NCBI GenBank assembly: GCA_028023455.1
Contig: JAQFVV010000030.1
Location: 10,403,649-10,467,648 of the forward strand
DNA: 64,000 nt
Direction: 5' to 3'
DNA from: Epiperipatus broadwayi
Lineage: Eukaryota > Onychophora > Udeonychophora > Euonychophora > Peripatidae
Position 1 is the stretch's first letter. Each line of letters begins with the position of its first letter. Under the pieces are notes generated by a model. It did not search any database. It saw only the letters and a list, made by a program, of their open reading frames with translations, and had not been told where the DNA came from. The position numbers were made by a program, and so were the translations under genes. Positions 1 through 13,538 of this stretch are shown here, piece after piece.

Positions 1-2185
1 TCTTTTTAACATTTATCTTTAGTCCTACTTTTCTATTTTCATCTGCTAACTCCTGTGACATTTCCTGCAGCTCTGAAGCATTATTTGCAAAAACAACTAC
101 ATTACCTGTGAAATCTAAATGACTTAAATACTCTCCATGTACTTTCACTCCTTTAGTTGCCCAGTTTAATCCACAAAATACTTCTTGCAGCACTGCTGTA
201 AAAAGTTTTGGAGATATGGAGTCACCTTGTCTTACACCTTTGATTTTTCCAGTATCATTATGTAATCTAATTGTTGCTGTTGCATTTTTATAAATATTCT
301 TTAAAATATGACAATATCCTGGATCTATACCTTGATGATCCAATGCTTTAATCACTGAAGAAATGTGTATAGAATCGAATGCCTTTTCATAATCTACAAA
401 TCCAAAACACAATGACAACTCATATTCATTTGACCTTTCTATAACTTCTCTCAACACCTGGATATGATCTACTGTACTAAAACCACTTTTAAATCCAGCT
501 TGTTCTCTTGGTTGGTGGAAATCCAAAGTTCTCTGTAGACGAGTTGTAATTATCTTGGTAAAAATTTTATATAAAACTGATAAAAGGCTGATAGGTCTGT
601 AATTTCTAATATCTTCTTTATCACCTTTTTAAAATATTAATATTATTACTGCATTCTTCCAATCTTCCAGTACATCTTTATCATTTAGACATTTGGTATA
701 TAACTTTGCTAAAATTGTTTCTATTTCTTCACCTGCTTCTTTTAATATATCAATTATAATTCCATCATTTCCTGGAGCCTTTTCTTCCTTCATATATTTA
801 ATTGCATTTCTCACTTCTTCATTTAAAATTCTGGGCAATTTGGAAGATGTAATAGATATAGGAGGTACTTGTTCTTTATTACTATATAATTCTTGATAAA
901 AATCTTTTACCAATTTCATAATGTCATCTCTCTTTTTAGTAATAATTCCATCTTTTTTTCTTATTGCAGATATAAATTTCCTACCAATACCAAAATGTTG
1001 TTTAACATTCTTGAGACTTTTATTTTCTTCTACAGCTTTCCTTGCTATTTCACATTTATACTTTCTTATATCATTTTCAACTCTTTTCCGTACCATTTTA
1101 CAAAATTCAAGATATTCAATCCTTTTTAATGCATCATTTTTGTATATCTTCATATTCCTTCTTTTCTTCATAAATTCTCTAGTCTCAGTAGAAATTTTAT
1201 TAGTCAATTGCTGCTTTTTTCTACCAGCTATCTTTGCTGCAGTTTTTAAAAGTGTATCAGTTATTTTCATATTAATTTCATTCAAATCTGAATCATGTTC
1301 AAAATCTCCTAACACTTGAAACCTATTTGTAAGTTCTACTTTAAATTCATTAGAATGTCTCTGAAGATTAGAAATATCAACTGTAAATATTGTTTTTCTT
1401 AATAATTTTTGTATCTCTAGTTTTACATTAACACGTAACTTACATCTTACTAATCGATGATCACTTCCTGTGTTAAATTTATTAAGAACATTACTATCTT
1501 GAAATATGTATTTTCTGTTAGTCAAAATATAATCCAATTCTGCTGTACCTTCATTTGGATGCTTCCATGTCCATTTCCTTTTAACATTTTTCTCAAAAAA
1601 TGAATTCATAATATAAAGTTTTTCTTTTTCTGCAAACTCCACAAGTCTATGTCCTCTCTCATTTCTATTACCATAACCAAAATTACCTACAGCAATTTCA
1701 TCTTTCATTTGTCTACCAATTCTAGCATTAAAGTCTCCCATAACAATTTTAAAATGTTGTTTACTCTGATCAAAAGCCTTTTGTACATCCATATAAAAAT
1801 CTTCTACTACTTCATCACTATGAGAACTTGTTGGGGCATAAACCTGAATTATCTGCATTTGGTATCTGCTATTAAGTTGTATAACTAATCTTGCCACTCT
1901 GTCCGATACACCATCAATCTCCACAATATTGTTCTTCCACTTTTTATTTATAATGAATCCTACTCCACTTGTATTTCCAATATGTGTGCCTTTATAATAG
2001 AGTATATGTCCACTTTTTAAATCAATTGTTTCTTCACCTTTTCTTCTAACTTCACAAAGTCCAATAATGTCCCATTTAATATAAGACAGTTCTTCTTCTA
2101 ATTCTTGCAATCTTCCTTCACTTGAAAGTGATCTGCTGTTGTAAGTACCTAAATAAAAAAGTCGTCACCAAATGGCAGCCTCCTT
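1..2185 (-). mobile_element. RTE-type LINE copy 1, endonuclease-reverse transcriptase, running off the left edge
   Basis: Reading leftwards, this encodes an apurinic-like endonuclease followed by a reverse transcriptase, the layout of RTE-clade LINEs. Endonuclease motifs are visible as GLCEVRRKG, VYAPT, GDFNARIG, ELDYILTNR and SDHRLV. The frame is open from about 2150 down to a single in-frame TAA at 629-631, then open again to base 1. Beyond the stop come NYRPISLL, QAGFKSGF, DYEKAFDS and GVRQGDSISPKLF. The normally invariant FADD catalytic box reads FTGN (about 101-112), so this copy cannot encode an active polymerase. No good ATG starts the ORF; it is open upstream through YNSRSLSSEGRLQ to a TGA near 2170. 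The sequence at 2166-2185 matches the 5' part of the copy at 45343. With one stop and one ruined active site it looks fairly young but dead. The C-terminus lies outside the window. Confidence 0.9.
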
Positions 2186-5100
2186 AAGGCACATGGGGAT
2201 AAAAGATTTTCACAATTCTAATCATATAAATAACAATACAATAACTCCCAAGTCTAACTTCTGAGGCTAAATAAACTGGTGGGGAACAGATTCTCATCAC
2301 CAAAATAATCAGGGATATAAAATACTTGGCTTCATATACTCTAATTCATAATATCAAATATCAAAACTGAAGGATTCAATCTACTCTTATCAAATACTTC
2401 AATAAACAAAAGGGAGAGTTTACACTATTCCATTCAATATACTATACAATCTATCCATGTCAAATATTCAAATAACAAAAGGGGAGAGATCACTCAATCC
2501 CATAAAATACTATAAAACATCACTAACATCACTCTATATAGCCACTAGATACTTTTCTTTTCAAGCATAATGAACAATAAATTTATACATAAATAACTTT
2601 CTAATCTTTCCTAATCACTTGACCCATTTTCATCCTTCGAAACTGATAGACTTTATATCATTTTTACTTGCAATTTACACATTATTATAGTTGAATTTAA
2701 TAATATACACACATATACAAGCATAATAATACACAGACAATTCAAATCTCAGTAGGCAAAGAACTACTGTAAAAATATCAATTACAACTGAAAAAGCAAT
2801 AATGAGTCAATATTTCGTATCTGATAAATATAATATTTATAGCTTGGAAACATACTTATTATGGTTGAAAAGCAAGGCAAAATAATTTCTATTGGCAAGG
2901 TAAGACAAAATAATCTTTTTTATAGTGCATTTGCATTAGCACAAATGTAAGGTAAAAGTTTGGCTTAGATAAATAATAAATCTTTATATTCTAGGTTAAA
3001 TAATTACTGAAGATAATTATTTTCTAATCTATTGGAAAATGCAAAGATATACTCTAAAATTTTATATAATGAGCTTTTTTAAAAGAGCTGTTACCCCTTC
3101 AGCATTAAATGGATGTCTCCTTTTTTTTTACCATGCATGTATGTTTATAATATGAACACATGATAAAACTTATACTAAAATAATAATAAATACCTTGTAT
3201 AATATTTCCCATATTATACATTTAATGAGACGTTCTAGTAAAACAATAATAAATATAATAATAAAATCATAAAACACTCCTTAAACTATCTATCTACTAA
3301 ATACCAAATAATAATAACTAAAGTTCTTTTTTTTTGCTTCTTTTCTTGGTTGAGAAATGAAAAGTTTATTACAGTTTATAGATGATATCTCTTGGTCATA
3401 TCTAAATAATAATAATAATAATAATAATAATTAACACAAAGAAATATTGACAAATACAACACATTTCTGCAGGAAGACAAGTAATATTATTTTGGGATCC
3501 AGAATAGCATATTCAATGTTTTTAGCAAAGCTAATCAATCGCCATTAACATTATATAGGAGAATTTTTTTATTAAGCAAGAAACATTTTATCATGACGTA
3601 AATAAAGTAATAATTCATTACTTTACTTGGGAGATATTTTCAAGCATTTAATTTATATTTTCAGAGCCATTCATAATGCATATAATTATTTAACTGATAA
3701 TATTTACTTAAATTTCCATGAGTTTGTTAGTAATATTCTATATAAGGAAATTCCACCACAAATGAGGAGAACAATTAATAAAGTAAAGTCATATTCAGTT
3801 TTATCTATTTTTATAAATTCATTCCTCACAGTAATTGGGAAGAATAGATAAATATTAAACAATACATTAAATTGCACTTTTAGTCTTATTTTTCAAATAG
3901 GCACAAATATAAATAGTTAGGCAATGTTCCAAGAATAATGACAATAAAAATAAATTATTCATACACATCCGTATCCACCTTCTTCTTTTATAACTAGCAC
4001 AGATTTATCATTAAGAGTTCTTGATATGTTTAATAACAGTTCACACACTTTTCCAACATAATAAAAGTATACAGTTGCTCCATTAATATTATAATTAAAT
4101 TTTAGGAAAATAATCTTCAAAAATAAACATTCTTCTTTCTTCTTTACAATTAGGTTTAAAGTTTAAATAAAGCAAATTTAAAATACTATTACGCATTTCC
4201 ATTCTTTCTTCAATATTGGCAATTAAATTTAAATAATATATAGTATAGACACACATATGCATTTTAAATAATGGTTTGATAATTTAAATAGCTTAAGAAT
4301 AAGAATTGATATACCTCATATGGTTGTTTACTCTGTCATATTTGGGAACCAATAATACTTTTTTATACTTTCAAACTTGGTCTTTGAAGAATTTAGCTTA
4401 TAACAAACAAAATTGTACTATTAAACTTCATTTAAAAAGTGGATTGGAGATAAATCAGTAGTAGAAAATTTGTTAGCAGTTAGCAGTCCCCTATAGAATT
4501 GTAATCAACCCTTTTATAGGTTTTAAAATATTACCCAGGCATCTTATACTTCCAATAATCCAAGGTCATTTGAAAGCTCAAAGGTCACCAGACAGAGAAC
4601 TACTCTTCCCCTTGCACTAAACTTTTTAATGAGGAGATTTTTATGCAATAAACTTTCTTGTCTTGAAAAAGAAAGAAAGAAGGGGAAAAACTATTTTGTC
4701 TGTCAAATAAAAAAAAATTAAATATTAAATTGAACTAAGAATGAAATATTCTGTATTTTTAAAGTAACAGAATAAAATTAATGACAATTATTTTAACAAA
4801 TAAAATATTTTATAGGATAATTGTTGTTTAATAATTCACCAGTCCAGTAATCCATGAATACATCTAAAATGTAATTAAGCTTGTTTTTAAACTATTAGTT
4901 GTAAATTAGATATTTGGTTATGAGATATGATATTTGATGGTTTAATGAAGCATATGAATGAAAAATAAAGTTGAACAATGATATAGACATACCTGAATAT
5001 TTACAAACAAGGTACAACAGATACCAAACTGATATGACTAAAATGACAATTTTAATGATGATCAGTTAAACACATTTCACTGTTTATACTGTAGATTAAA

Positions 5101-5427
5101 ATAAGAAAAGCAAATGAACTAAAGAATCATCTAAACAAATCTTGATACTGTTCTGTAAACAAATATAAACAAATTAGAATTAACTCAAACTAGACTGACT
5201 ACTTTTGGGACAAGCCACCTCCTATTCTATCATTAATTATACACTAAAGTAAGATATTAAACATCTAATAGTCCTCAAATTGCATCTATAAGTACTTTTA
5301 AGCATAGTTTTAAGTTATTAACAAAAAAATTTAAAAATTTCACATTATTTCATTTTTTTTTTAATAAGATGATATCAAATGTTACTGAAGTAGCATTACA
5401 CAATTACAATTAATATTTCTGGTGCCA
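2186..5427. other. AT-rich intergenic or intronic DNA, no gene seen
   Basis: Very AT-rich sequence with short homopolymers and a small ATA repeat near 3403-3431. The only longer open frame (3627-3851) shows no recognisable domain and is compatible with chance. No transposon termini or RNA genes were recognised. Confidence 0.5.
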
Positions 5428-5439
5428 AACCAGAAGGTC

Positions 5440-5483
<44 letters not shown>

Positions 5484-5518
5484 GACCTTCTGGTTTATAT
5501 ATATATATATATATATAT
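5428..5518. repeat. Hairpin around a TA microsatellite
   Basis: A 16-nt arm starting AACCAGAAGGTC at 5428-5443 is followed by alternating TA and then by its exact reverse complement at 5480-5495. A second TA run follows to 5518. The arms flank the microsatellite symmetrically, so this is a palindrome and not just a dinucleotide run. Confidence 0.85.
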
Positions 5519-8350
5519 GTATATTCCAACCAGTCACCATCTAAACATTCACAGTAAATATAGTAATCAATATTTCTCACTGCTGTCAAGGCAACCTTCT
5601 CACCTTTTTAATAGCAAGAATATATATATATAATGAAGAAAAATAACTCTTACTTTAGTTTTAGTCCACTGATAATTCCTATATACTTTCTTGACTGGAT
5701 TAAACTTTAACAATTTAATCTATGTGATTCTTTTAACAGTTTTAGAGTTTATACAATTGCAAATAGAGCACACTTGCTCTATGTGTTATGATATTTTTCT
5801 ACTAGTTGGGTGTGTGAATGATGTAAGAGTTTGTCACAATTTGTTAATATAGTTAGCAGCAATTAGTAGATGTTTTTTTCTTATTTCTTGTGTGAGGCAT
5901 ATATACAGAGCAATCATGCATTCTTCTTTATGTTAGGGTCATATGTCACTTAAAGATTTGATAATATTACTTTTTTCATAGCAGTTATGCCAGCCAAGAG
6001 ATGGACCACATGATCTATTAGCAATCCATTCTGCTAAAATTTAATCATATGTGTATGTAGCCATTATGTATTTAAATAATAACACAATCATTATAATATT
6101 CTTCTAACTTTTGTGTGTGGGAGGGTGAATTTCATGATAAAATATTTTAATACACACTCTTTACCAGAAACACATTCTAATATAAATTTACTATTACTGC
6201 CCTTTTTAAATGTTATAAAGTGTTTTTTGAAAAATAACTTAACTGCCTCCATCCAAACTTCATCTAAATCCCCAAAAAACCAGCTAGTTAATCCCCTACA
6301 AATGTTATCATTGGCTTGATATTTGAAACACAGAAAAAAACAGTGATAATGATTTATAATTGAAAACAAAAAACAAACAGAAAATAAGAAAATATTACCT
6401 TTTTTTTCCAAGTAATTCATATTTCATAGTTTAATAATTCCAATACCAAACAATTTTAACTTTAGTAAATACACTTTTAATACAAATTAGTCTGCACTAG
6501 ATCTTTTTAAGCTGTTTTCATCCTAATAAAGTCACTAATAAATTCATATCAGGAAATGTCAATAGGATTACTAAAGAGAAGTCATCTATTACTATAATTA
6601 GAGTTAGAAGAAAATGTTCTCTAAGATTCTGCATATGAAAATTAAGAAAAAATAAATTCTTTACATATAATTTACATTTTCTGTAGGCAAAACAGTTTGA
6701 TACTCTGCAAGGTTTTTATCAACATACGTAATTTTCTCCTTAATGCTTTATTTCCTGCCATTATGATAAGTTTATAATCAGCTCTTGTATTATACCAATG
6801 AGAATAATTTGGCTTTTTATTCCATAATGAAATTAGTAAATAAACTTCTTAAGATATATTACTAACATTTTACAAGTTATAATTATTATGTTTAAGAATA
6901 AAATAATAAGATTTTAATAAATTTATACTTAAATTTTTTTAAGATAAGAAAATACAATTTTATTCCTCTAAAATTTTCTTAATTTTCTACTTTATCACCT
7001 GCTCATTTTATATTTGTAGGAAATTTTTTACAATATCTGATTGGTTCATTATTTCCAGCTGTCTTGTACAAAATTGAATATTAATTAAATGGTGTACACT
7101 TTTTTAAAATGATTTTGTGAAATAATATTATTAAACCAATATTTTATTAATTTTATTAATGCAACATTTAAACTTATTTTTTAATAATAATATACTCTTT
7201 GTTTAAAATTAAATTTTGATACATAAAGTTTATAATTTATATTATTATTATAATTATTAATTTTAGAAACTTTTTTAATGAATTGATACAATTAAAATAT
7301 AAGATTTATTATAAACAATGACTACAAATGTACCAGGAAATAAATTTAATTTATTATTACATAAATGTGTGTGTGCACACCTATTAATACACACCTTACT
7401 TTTTATTTATTTCATCATTATTAAATGAATTAAAACAATAAATAGCATTTTTAAAATTTGATTATTAATAATTATATAAATATTAACTTTAATCATTATA
7501 ACTACTGACTTAAAATACTTTAGATGATTTTAATTATTATTTACTTTTATTTAAAAATAAATAACACTTTACATTTCAAATTTATAAATTAAATGGATTA
7601 TATTGTTTTAAAGAAAATGAACTTAAGTTTAATGATACAAAAACAATTTATTTTATTTAACATCTCCTACAAATTGAATTATAGGTTTTTGCTAACATTA
7701 TATAAAATGTAAAATTTCTATTAAAATTGGCCATTACTTACAACCATATAATGATGTAGCAAAATAAAAAGATTACAATACATACATATATGGCAAAAGG
7801 TATAATAGTAAAATTCTAGATCAAGAAAATATTTGATTAAATATGTTTAATATAGATCAAATGAAAGCTTAGAAAGTTTCTCATCTCAAGCATCTTTTTT
7901 GTTGTTATATTTTTTATTAATTATTAATTAATTTTGCATTATATTTATGTTTTATGATAAAGTTATATTATTACTGTTTATGTAGTAGTGCTTACTCATT
8001 CATAAATGTTCTTTTGTTGTGATAAATATCTGTGGATAGTAGCTATTCTCATGGGATTATATCATAATTTTATATCATAATTTTATCATATTCTTTTTTC
8101 AAAATTTGTTTCTTGATCTGTATTTCCAATGTGTTTGCAGAAAGACCTAATGTAATGAGGGTAGAGAGTAAATAAAATTAGTTGTTTATTATTCATGTTT
8201 GCTATTACATAAAATAAGTAAACCAAAATACATCCTATTATATGTGATATATGAAAGATGATAGTTCTGAAGTGAACTGGGTCCATTTAATTGAAGTTGT
8301 ATAATTGTGTTCAAACCTTATTTATCATAATTTTAAATTTTATATTTTTA
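5519..8350. other. AT-rich DNA, no gene seen
   Basis: Extremely AT-rich throughout, especially 6840-8080, which is almost free of G+C. Short open frames at 6091-6420 and 8086-8286 have no recognisable motif. I see no transposon ends, tRNA or other structured element. Confidence 0.5.
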
Positions 8351-9330
8351 ATATGTGAATGGACTGGCCCTTCAAACAGAATGGAGACTACCATTGATAG
8401 CAAAGCCATCAACAATACCCACAGTCAGACTGAGCTATGCAAAGCAAAACATGATAACATTTTCAGACCATGGCCCACTATGTCTGCTAGATTCAAACTC
8501 CTGCCATCCAAAGCATTTTTATTTGTTTAGAAGTAAACCTTGGGACCAGCTAATTACAAGAAGTAATTAACAATCTTGGACAGTAGGCCAATAATCCATC
8601 ACTTGAAATATCCCATGACTAGTTCACATTCTGCCTCAGAGTCCAGCATATTTACTTAACACATAACATAATTTTACATTAATTTACTGGTGATGCTGTG
8701 ACAAGAGGGAAAGCGACAATAGACAAAATCACAATTAAAGCAAACATTAATATTTATTTAACCACAAGCATATATAATATAACACAATAATATTGAAATT
8801 TACATATAAAAACATATAAGTAATTATTCAGGCTAAATTATGATAGTCCTTCACTAATTAAAGTTCATTTCATTTAAATATAAAGTATTTATAGACAGTA
8901 ATCAAAGTTATTTAGTTATTTAAAGTATCTTTACCCAGGTTTTCATTTGCATGAATTTTCCAACTGGTTGGTTTTTTAGTCTCCATAAATGGTTCCAGGG
9001 CTTGTTTTTCATTTTTTAAAATTGACAATGGGAGAGAGAGTTTGTAGCAGCATTTATTTAGAATCTAGGCATTGTTCTGGGTGTTGGTTCAGACAAGGTT
9101 TAGTTGTTTTCTTTTTATTGAGGTTTTGGGGGCTTGAAACCCAGCTGAATATCCTAAAGTTGTCCAGCAATGCATGTTGCTAGATCTGCAGCTTTTGAAT
9201 GGATGTTGACCCCGTCAGTAATTGACTGGTTTACTATTGCATTTATAGTTTTCAAAAATCTGGGTCTCTGGTTGTTTGAATTCTGCATTTTGTCTGAACT
9301 GAATGACAATAATCAAACTGATGAATGATC
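8351..9330. other. Less AT-rich, unrecognised repeat-like block
   Basis: Base composition is more balanced than the surroundings at 8360-8660 and 8980-9330. Short overlapping frames exist (8291-8530, 8355-8570, 8989-9183) but none shows a domain I recognise. The composition jump suggests old transposon or retrosequence fragments. I saw no termini or flanking duplications and do not assign a function. Confidence 0.3.
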
Positions 9331-9895
9331 TAGAAAATTGCAGCCCCAACTGAAGAACAATAGAGAGAGCAACTTATGTACTTTTTTCTCCTATTATTTT
9401 AATTTCTTATTGTTATTTTTAAATTTAGATCTTAACTTGAAATGTCTTTTAATTAATTTTACATTTCTGGTTATTTTAATCCCTTGCTCAGATTCATCTA
9501 AACAATATCAATAAAATAGTTTACAGATTTTTAAATTAATTCAACTATTGATTTTTATTTTATTATCAATCTAAAATATTATAAACTAATTACATAATGA
9601 AAGTTTTTACAGACTAATTTTATTCTAAGTTTTACATATTTATTTAGCTTTTACTTTGTAAAAGCTCTTTTGTTTAAAAAGAGAAAAAAGTTTTAACTGT
9701 TCTTTAATTTTATTATACATTTCTCCCCCCTCCTACTAAGAAGTTTTATTCTAAGAGATGCAGTATTTGTACTTTTTAAATTTTTACTTAAAAAAATCTT
9801 TAAGCCACTTACAATTTATTTTTATCTTCACTTTTTTAAAAATAAAAAGTATGGACATGTAACGCTGTTCATTAGCAGTACAATATATATATATA
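9331..9895. other. AT-rich spacer
   Basis: AT-rich sequence with short A and T runs and a small TA run just before the tandem repeat that starts near 9896. Nothing else was recognised. Confidence 0.5.
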
Positions 9896-10700
9896 TCAAC
9901 AGATGGCGTTCTACCAAAAACACCATCAAGCTTATGTTTACATAAATGTCAGAGCAAGCATTCACTATCTCTAACTTTAATTCCACTTTCAGATCATGAT
10001 TTCAAGCTATTTGCTATTTGCTGAGTTTGAAGACATTACGTGTCTAAAAGATTCATGCTTGCAAGCTGAATAGAAACTGTTTCATAAACACTCAGAGTTT
10101 GTGTTTAGATCTAGTTTCTAAAATTCCTGTCTTTCACTGATAATAGCAAATAGCTTGAAATCATGATCTGAAAGTGGAATTAAAGTTAGAGATAGTGAAT
10201 GCATGCTCTGACATTTATGTAAACATATGCTTGATGGTGTTTTTGGTAGAATGTCATCTGTTGATATAAATACAAGCATTAGCAAGTTTTGAACTTGTTT
10301 TTTGTTTTTCATAAATGTACCTTTGAGGTCTTTCTAGCAATGATATATATTGCAGAGGCTTCTACTATGTGGTGATGCTGAACTGAGATCAGACCCATGT
10401 AGCTATCTGGTCTTGCTATGCTGAGTTTGAAGACATTACGTGTCTTAAGATTCATGCTTGCAAGCTGAATAAAAACTGTTTCATAAACGCTCAGAGTTTG
10501 TGTTTAGATCTAGTTTCTAAAATTCCTGTCTTTCACTGATGATAGCAAATAGCTTGAAATCATGATCTGAAAGTGGAATTAAAGTTAGAGATAGTGAATG
10601 CTTGCTCTGACATTTATGTAAACATATGCTTGATGGTGTTTTTGGTAAAACGCCATCTGTTGACATAAATACAAGCGTTAGCAAGTTTTTAACTTGTTTT
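9896..10700. repeat. Tandem/inverted array of a roughly 400-bp repeat family
   Basis: The unit contains the landmarks CTGAGTTTGAAGACATTACG, AGATCTAGTTTCTAAAATTC and CATGATCTGAAAGTGG, and ends near a segment reading ACAAGCNTTAGCAAGTTTT. CTGAGTTTGAAGACATTACG recurs at 10021 and 10421, a period of about 400 bp. The first block (9896-10020) is in the opposite orientation to the two following copies. The same family occurs in reverse orientation at 57408-57960 with a 404-bp period. Seeing short tandem arrays at two distant loci suggests a satellite-like or tandemly mobilised element. Confidence 0.8.
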
Positions 10701-10719
10701 TCATATATATATATAGTGA

Positions 10720-12165
10720 CTCTGTGCTATTGCATATTGTCTTAACTGACTATCTTAACTTTATAAGTTCATACTATTCTAAAAAAAAAGAGATAACTAA
10801 AGGAAGAAGAGAAAATGATAACATTTATTGTATAAATTATGCTATCTAAATTTGATTTCAGTGATATAATTTACTCCTGTTAAATAATTATAAGTATATA
10901 ATGTATAATGACTTAAAAATTATTATAAAACTGTAGTTTTAATATAAGTATGCTTTCAAATTAAAAAAGAAATGCTTTGTTTATGTATAATTTTAAAAAG
11001 AGTAAAATGTAAATAGAATTAGAGTATAATATAGGATTGAATAAGGTTGATTTTATGTTTAAAAAATGTGTATGATAGTTATGAGTTTATTTGAGTTATA
11101 ATATATTTATTAAAATCATTTTGAAATGATTAGTATTTTAGTTCAGTTATTTTCATTTAATAGAGGTTAAAATATCTGAATAAAGTTGATTTCTTTATTT
11201 TAAATAATATCAATTTAATTTTTAAAAAATGTGCTAGATAATTATTAAAATAAGTTAAATTTAAAAGCTGTAAAGCAATTTTCTGTATGCATGTGCGTGT
11301 GAATTGGCACACATGTGAGATTTAATAAAATGTTGATAATTATGAATAGAGTTAATTTTAGTTATTAAATATTCAAAAAATGAATGAATGATTAACTTTA
11401 CATTAAAAGAGTTAAAATAAATAGAGTTCCTGATAAATTAAAAAAGTGATAATTTAAATATAATAAATGTTTATTTTTATTTTTTTTATTAATTAAACAA
11501 TTAATAAAAGTGAAGTTCAACTTTTGAAAGTTTAAATTATCATGTGATCATTGAAAGTAGATCAATATTACATAATTTTCTAATTAGTTCCATGTAGTAG
11601 TTTGAATTTTTTTTTTTTTTGGTAAATGTCACAATTTTGAAAGGTGTGTCTAACTGAGATGCCTATCAAATTTGTTAAAATATACAAAATATTGTTGATG
11701 AACAATGTGTGTCTCTATTGATAGTGAGTGTCAGATAAGTTTGATTTGAAGAGGTATAAAAAAACAATATTAATCACTTTCTTTTTAATGCTACTTTTTC
11801 TACGTTATACACTTTAACTGAATGTATAAACTAAATTGAAGCAAGAAATAATTTTTTCAAAAACTATTTTGTGAAGATAAGAGTTTTTGTAAAAATAATA
11901 TATATCAATTTAATAACATCTTATTTATTCAGTATTGTTAGTGAGATAAATTTTGAATTTTTATTAATCAGTGTTAACTAAGTGATCAATTAATAATAAT
12001 ATAACATTAAATAATTTTTCTATTGTCATAGACTATACTCTATGAAACATCCAAATTTATGCATTCATTATTATGAGTGATATAACAAATAATTACATTT
12101 TTATAGATTAGACAACTTCCATATTTCTCCTTTTTTTTTATTTCATAAATAATTTCGTATAAATA
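10720..12165. other. AT-rich intergenic DNA, no gene seen
   Basis: Continuous AT-rich sequence without long open frames, repeat termini or RNA-like structure that I can support. It lies downstream of the CRISP gene's stop codon. Confidence 0.5.
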
Positions 12166-12184
12166 AAGATACAATAAAAGACAA

Positions 12185-12238
12185 ATAATCTCCAAGATGC
12201 ATTTCGTGCAGAACCAGTACTCATCAGTTGGACCAGGT
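12185..12238 (-). ncRNA. Decayed hammerhead ribozyme motif (copy 1)
   Basis: On the minus strand CTGATGA lies at 12227-12221 and GAAA at 12205-12202. They are separated by a stem II segment with the family's GUU loop but two mispairs. Stem III is reduced to AUG/CAU with no loop, giving a potential AUC cleavage site, followed by UUGG, which can pair with the CCAA just upstream of the core as a short stem I. The adjacent AGATTATTTG matches the sequence that follows the ribozyme in the other family members. Only a fragment of the host element remains. Confidence 0.6.
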
Positions 12239-12984
12239 CTTTCAAATTAAATATAAAAAAACAGAAGTCATTTACTTTTTTCTATGCATTGTGATTATTT
12301 ATATTTTCCATCTCAGATATTAAAGAGACCAGCTTTTCTGCAAGCAATATCATTAAGAGTCAAATTTAAATTTGTAGAGAATGTAACAAAATTTCATTTA
12401 AAAAAGCCAATAAATAATCATCGCAAAGTGAAAAACATTTTTTTCCCTTTGCAAAACCTTATGATTCATTAATGATGAGACAGATATGCAAAAATGCTAA
12501 TGAGTGCAACACTTTCATAATATGGGTAAAACCAAGAAAATGAATCCATTTTCCATAATCATTACAATGTCCCTCATTATCAGAATCCCTGCAAACATAA
12601 AATGATTGTCTGATTCATTAAATGACAAGGTTTATTTTATATGACTTCATTCAGTAATTAAATAAATTTAATTAATTAAATAGTAACTTATTCTTAAGAT
12701 GCTAACACGCTTAGATTAGAGAAGTTTAATATGGTAAAAATTATATGTTTCTCTGCGATAAGCCCTTTCCAAGTTCCTGGCCTTCATATTCATAGCCAAG
12801 TGCAGACGATAGTAATGAGGAGATGTATTCTAATTCATGCAAATTAGTTAGCTGTTAGCCGTGTCACAGGTTTGACTGAAATATTGATTGTTGTTTGTGA
12901 ATTAATTTCAATCCATTAAATACATAGTGATTGAATTTATATAAATGAGTTCATGATTATATGTTTATGTAAATTAATATTTAC

Positions 12985-13065
12985 TAAGGCAATAAACCTA
13001 AAGCATGTGCGGTTGAAAATGCGAAGGTAGGGACCTCTACAGGTCTTAACCGCAAGCTATGCATT
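12985..13065 (+). repeat. Single-arm copy of the hairpin element seen at 27833-28019
   Basis: Shares ATGTGCG, then TAGGGAC, TCTACAGGTCTTAA and CAAGCT, in the same order as the palindromic element at 27833-28019, but without its second arm. Within it, GACCT-CTAC-AGGTC can form a small hairpin. It sits about 170 bases beyond the CRISP stop codon. Confidence 0.55.
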
Positions 13066-13110
13066 ATAAGTTCATTTATATATTATTTTTTTTAGAATTT
13101 TAAATATTGT

Positions 13111-13237
13111 TTTATTAAAAGAATAAAGAAATACATTTTAAAATTAAATTTATAACAAATACAGTAGACTCAATATTTTTAATATAGTAGCAGTTCTTTT
13201 GTTATATAACCACATTTGCTTTAAAAAGGTAAAGATA
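13111..13237 (-). other. Likely 3' untranslated region with AATAAA signal
   Basis: Immediately beyond the CRISP stop codon (13240-13238). A minus-strand AATAAA lies at 13116-13111, about 120 bases past the stop, suggesting the transcript ends near 13090-13100. This is placed by position and hexamer only. Confidence 0.4.
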
Positions 13238-13386
13238 TCACTTCCAAAAAATTTTCCCTGGACATTTGCAAGTAGCAGGACAATTTTTATAAAGGTCGGT
13301 ATGACGTGATGAATTCTCACAGATTTTATAGTCCTTGTTTAAACTTTGGCAATTACTGTACCCATCAGCATAGGGACAAGAATTAG
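13238..13386 (-). CDS. CRISP gene, last coding exon (end of hinge plus ICR domain)
   Basis: This exon encodes the end of the hinge and the whole ICR cysteine-rich domain, a ShK-like fold. The acceptor TTTTTAG lies just beyond 13386. The exon contributes two bases to a split Thr codon and 48 further residues before TGA at 13240-13238. It contributes six cysteines: one in NSC, then SNC, KIC, KNC, ATC and CKC. CRISP ICR domains typically act on or bind ion channels, and related proteins occur in venom, salivary and reproductive secretions. Which applies here cannot be told from sequence. The phase matches the exon at 25243-25158, 11.8 kb upstream. The composition is markedly less AT-rich than the flanks, as expected for selected coding sequence. 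Confidence 0.9.
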
Positions 13387-13538
13387 CTAAAAATTAAAAA
13401 TATATATGAAATATAAAAAGTTATGTAATTATAATATTTTTAATTTGATCTAAAAATTAAATATTTTTTCTTTAAAAAAGTAGAGAAATTAATAACCAAT
13501 TGCTTATTTGCTGCTTTCTACTAGCAAAAACAATATTG

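Noticed and set aside
693-1319. Plus-strand frames over LINE copy 1
   Set aside because: Antisense shadows of the endonuclease-RT frame on the minus strand.
3627-3851. 74-codon plus-strand frame as a small gene
   Set aside because: AT-driven composition, no motif, no splice or promoter context.
8355-8570. 71-codon plus-strand frame with balanced composition
   Set aside because: No recognised domain or splice sites; kept only as an unassigned block.
9896-10700. CRISPR-like array
   Set aside because: Repeats are about 400 bp with no spacers, and the genome is eukaryotic.
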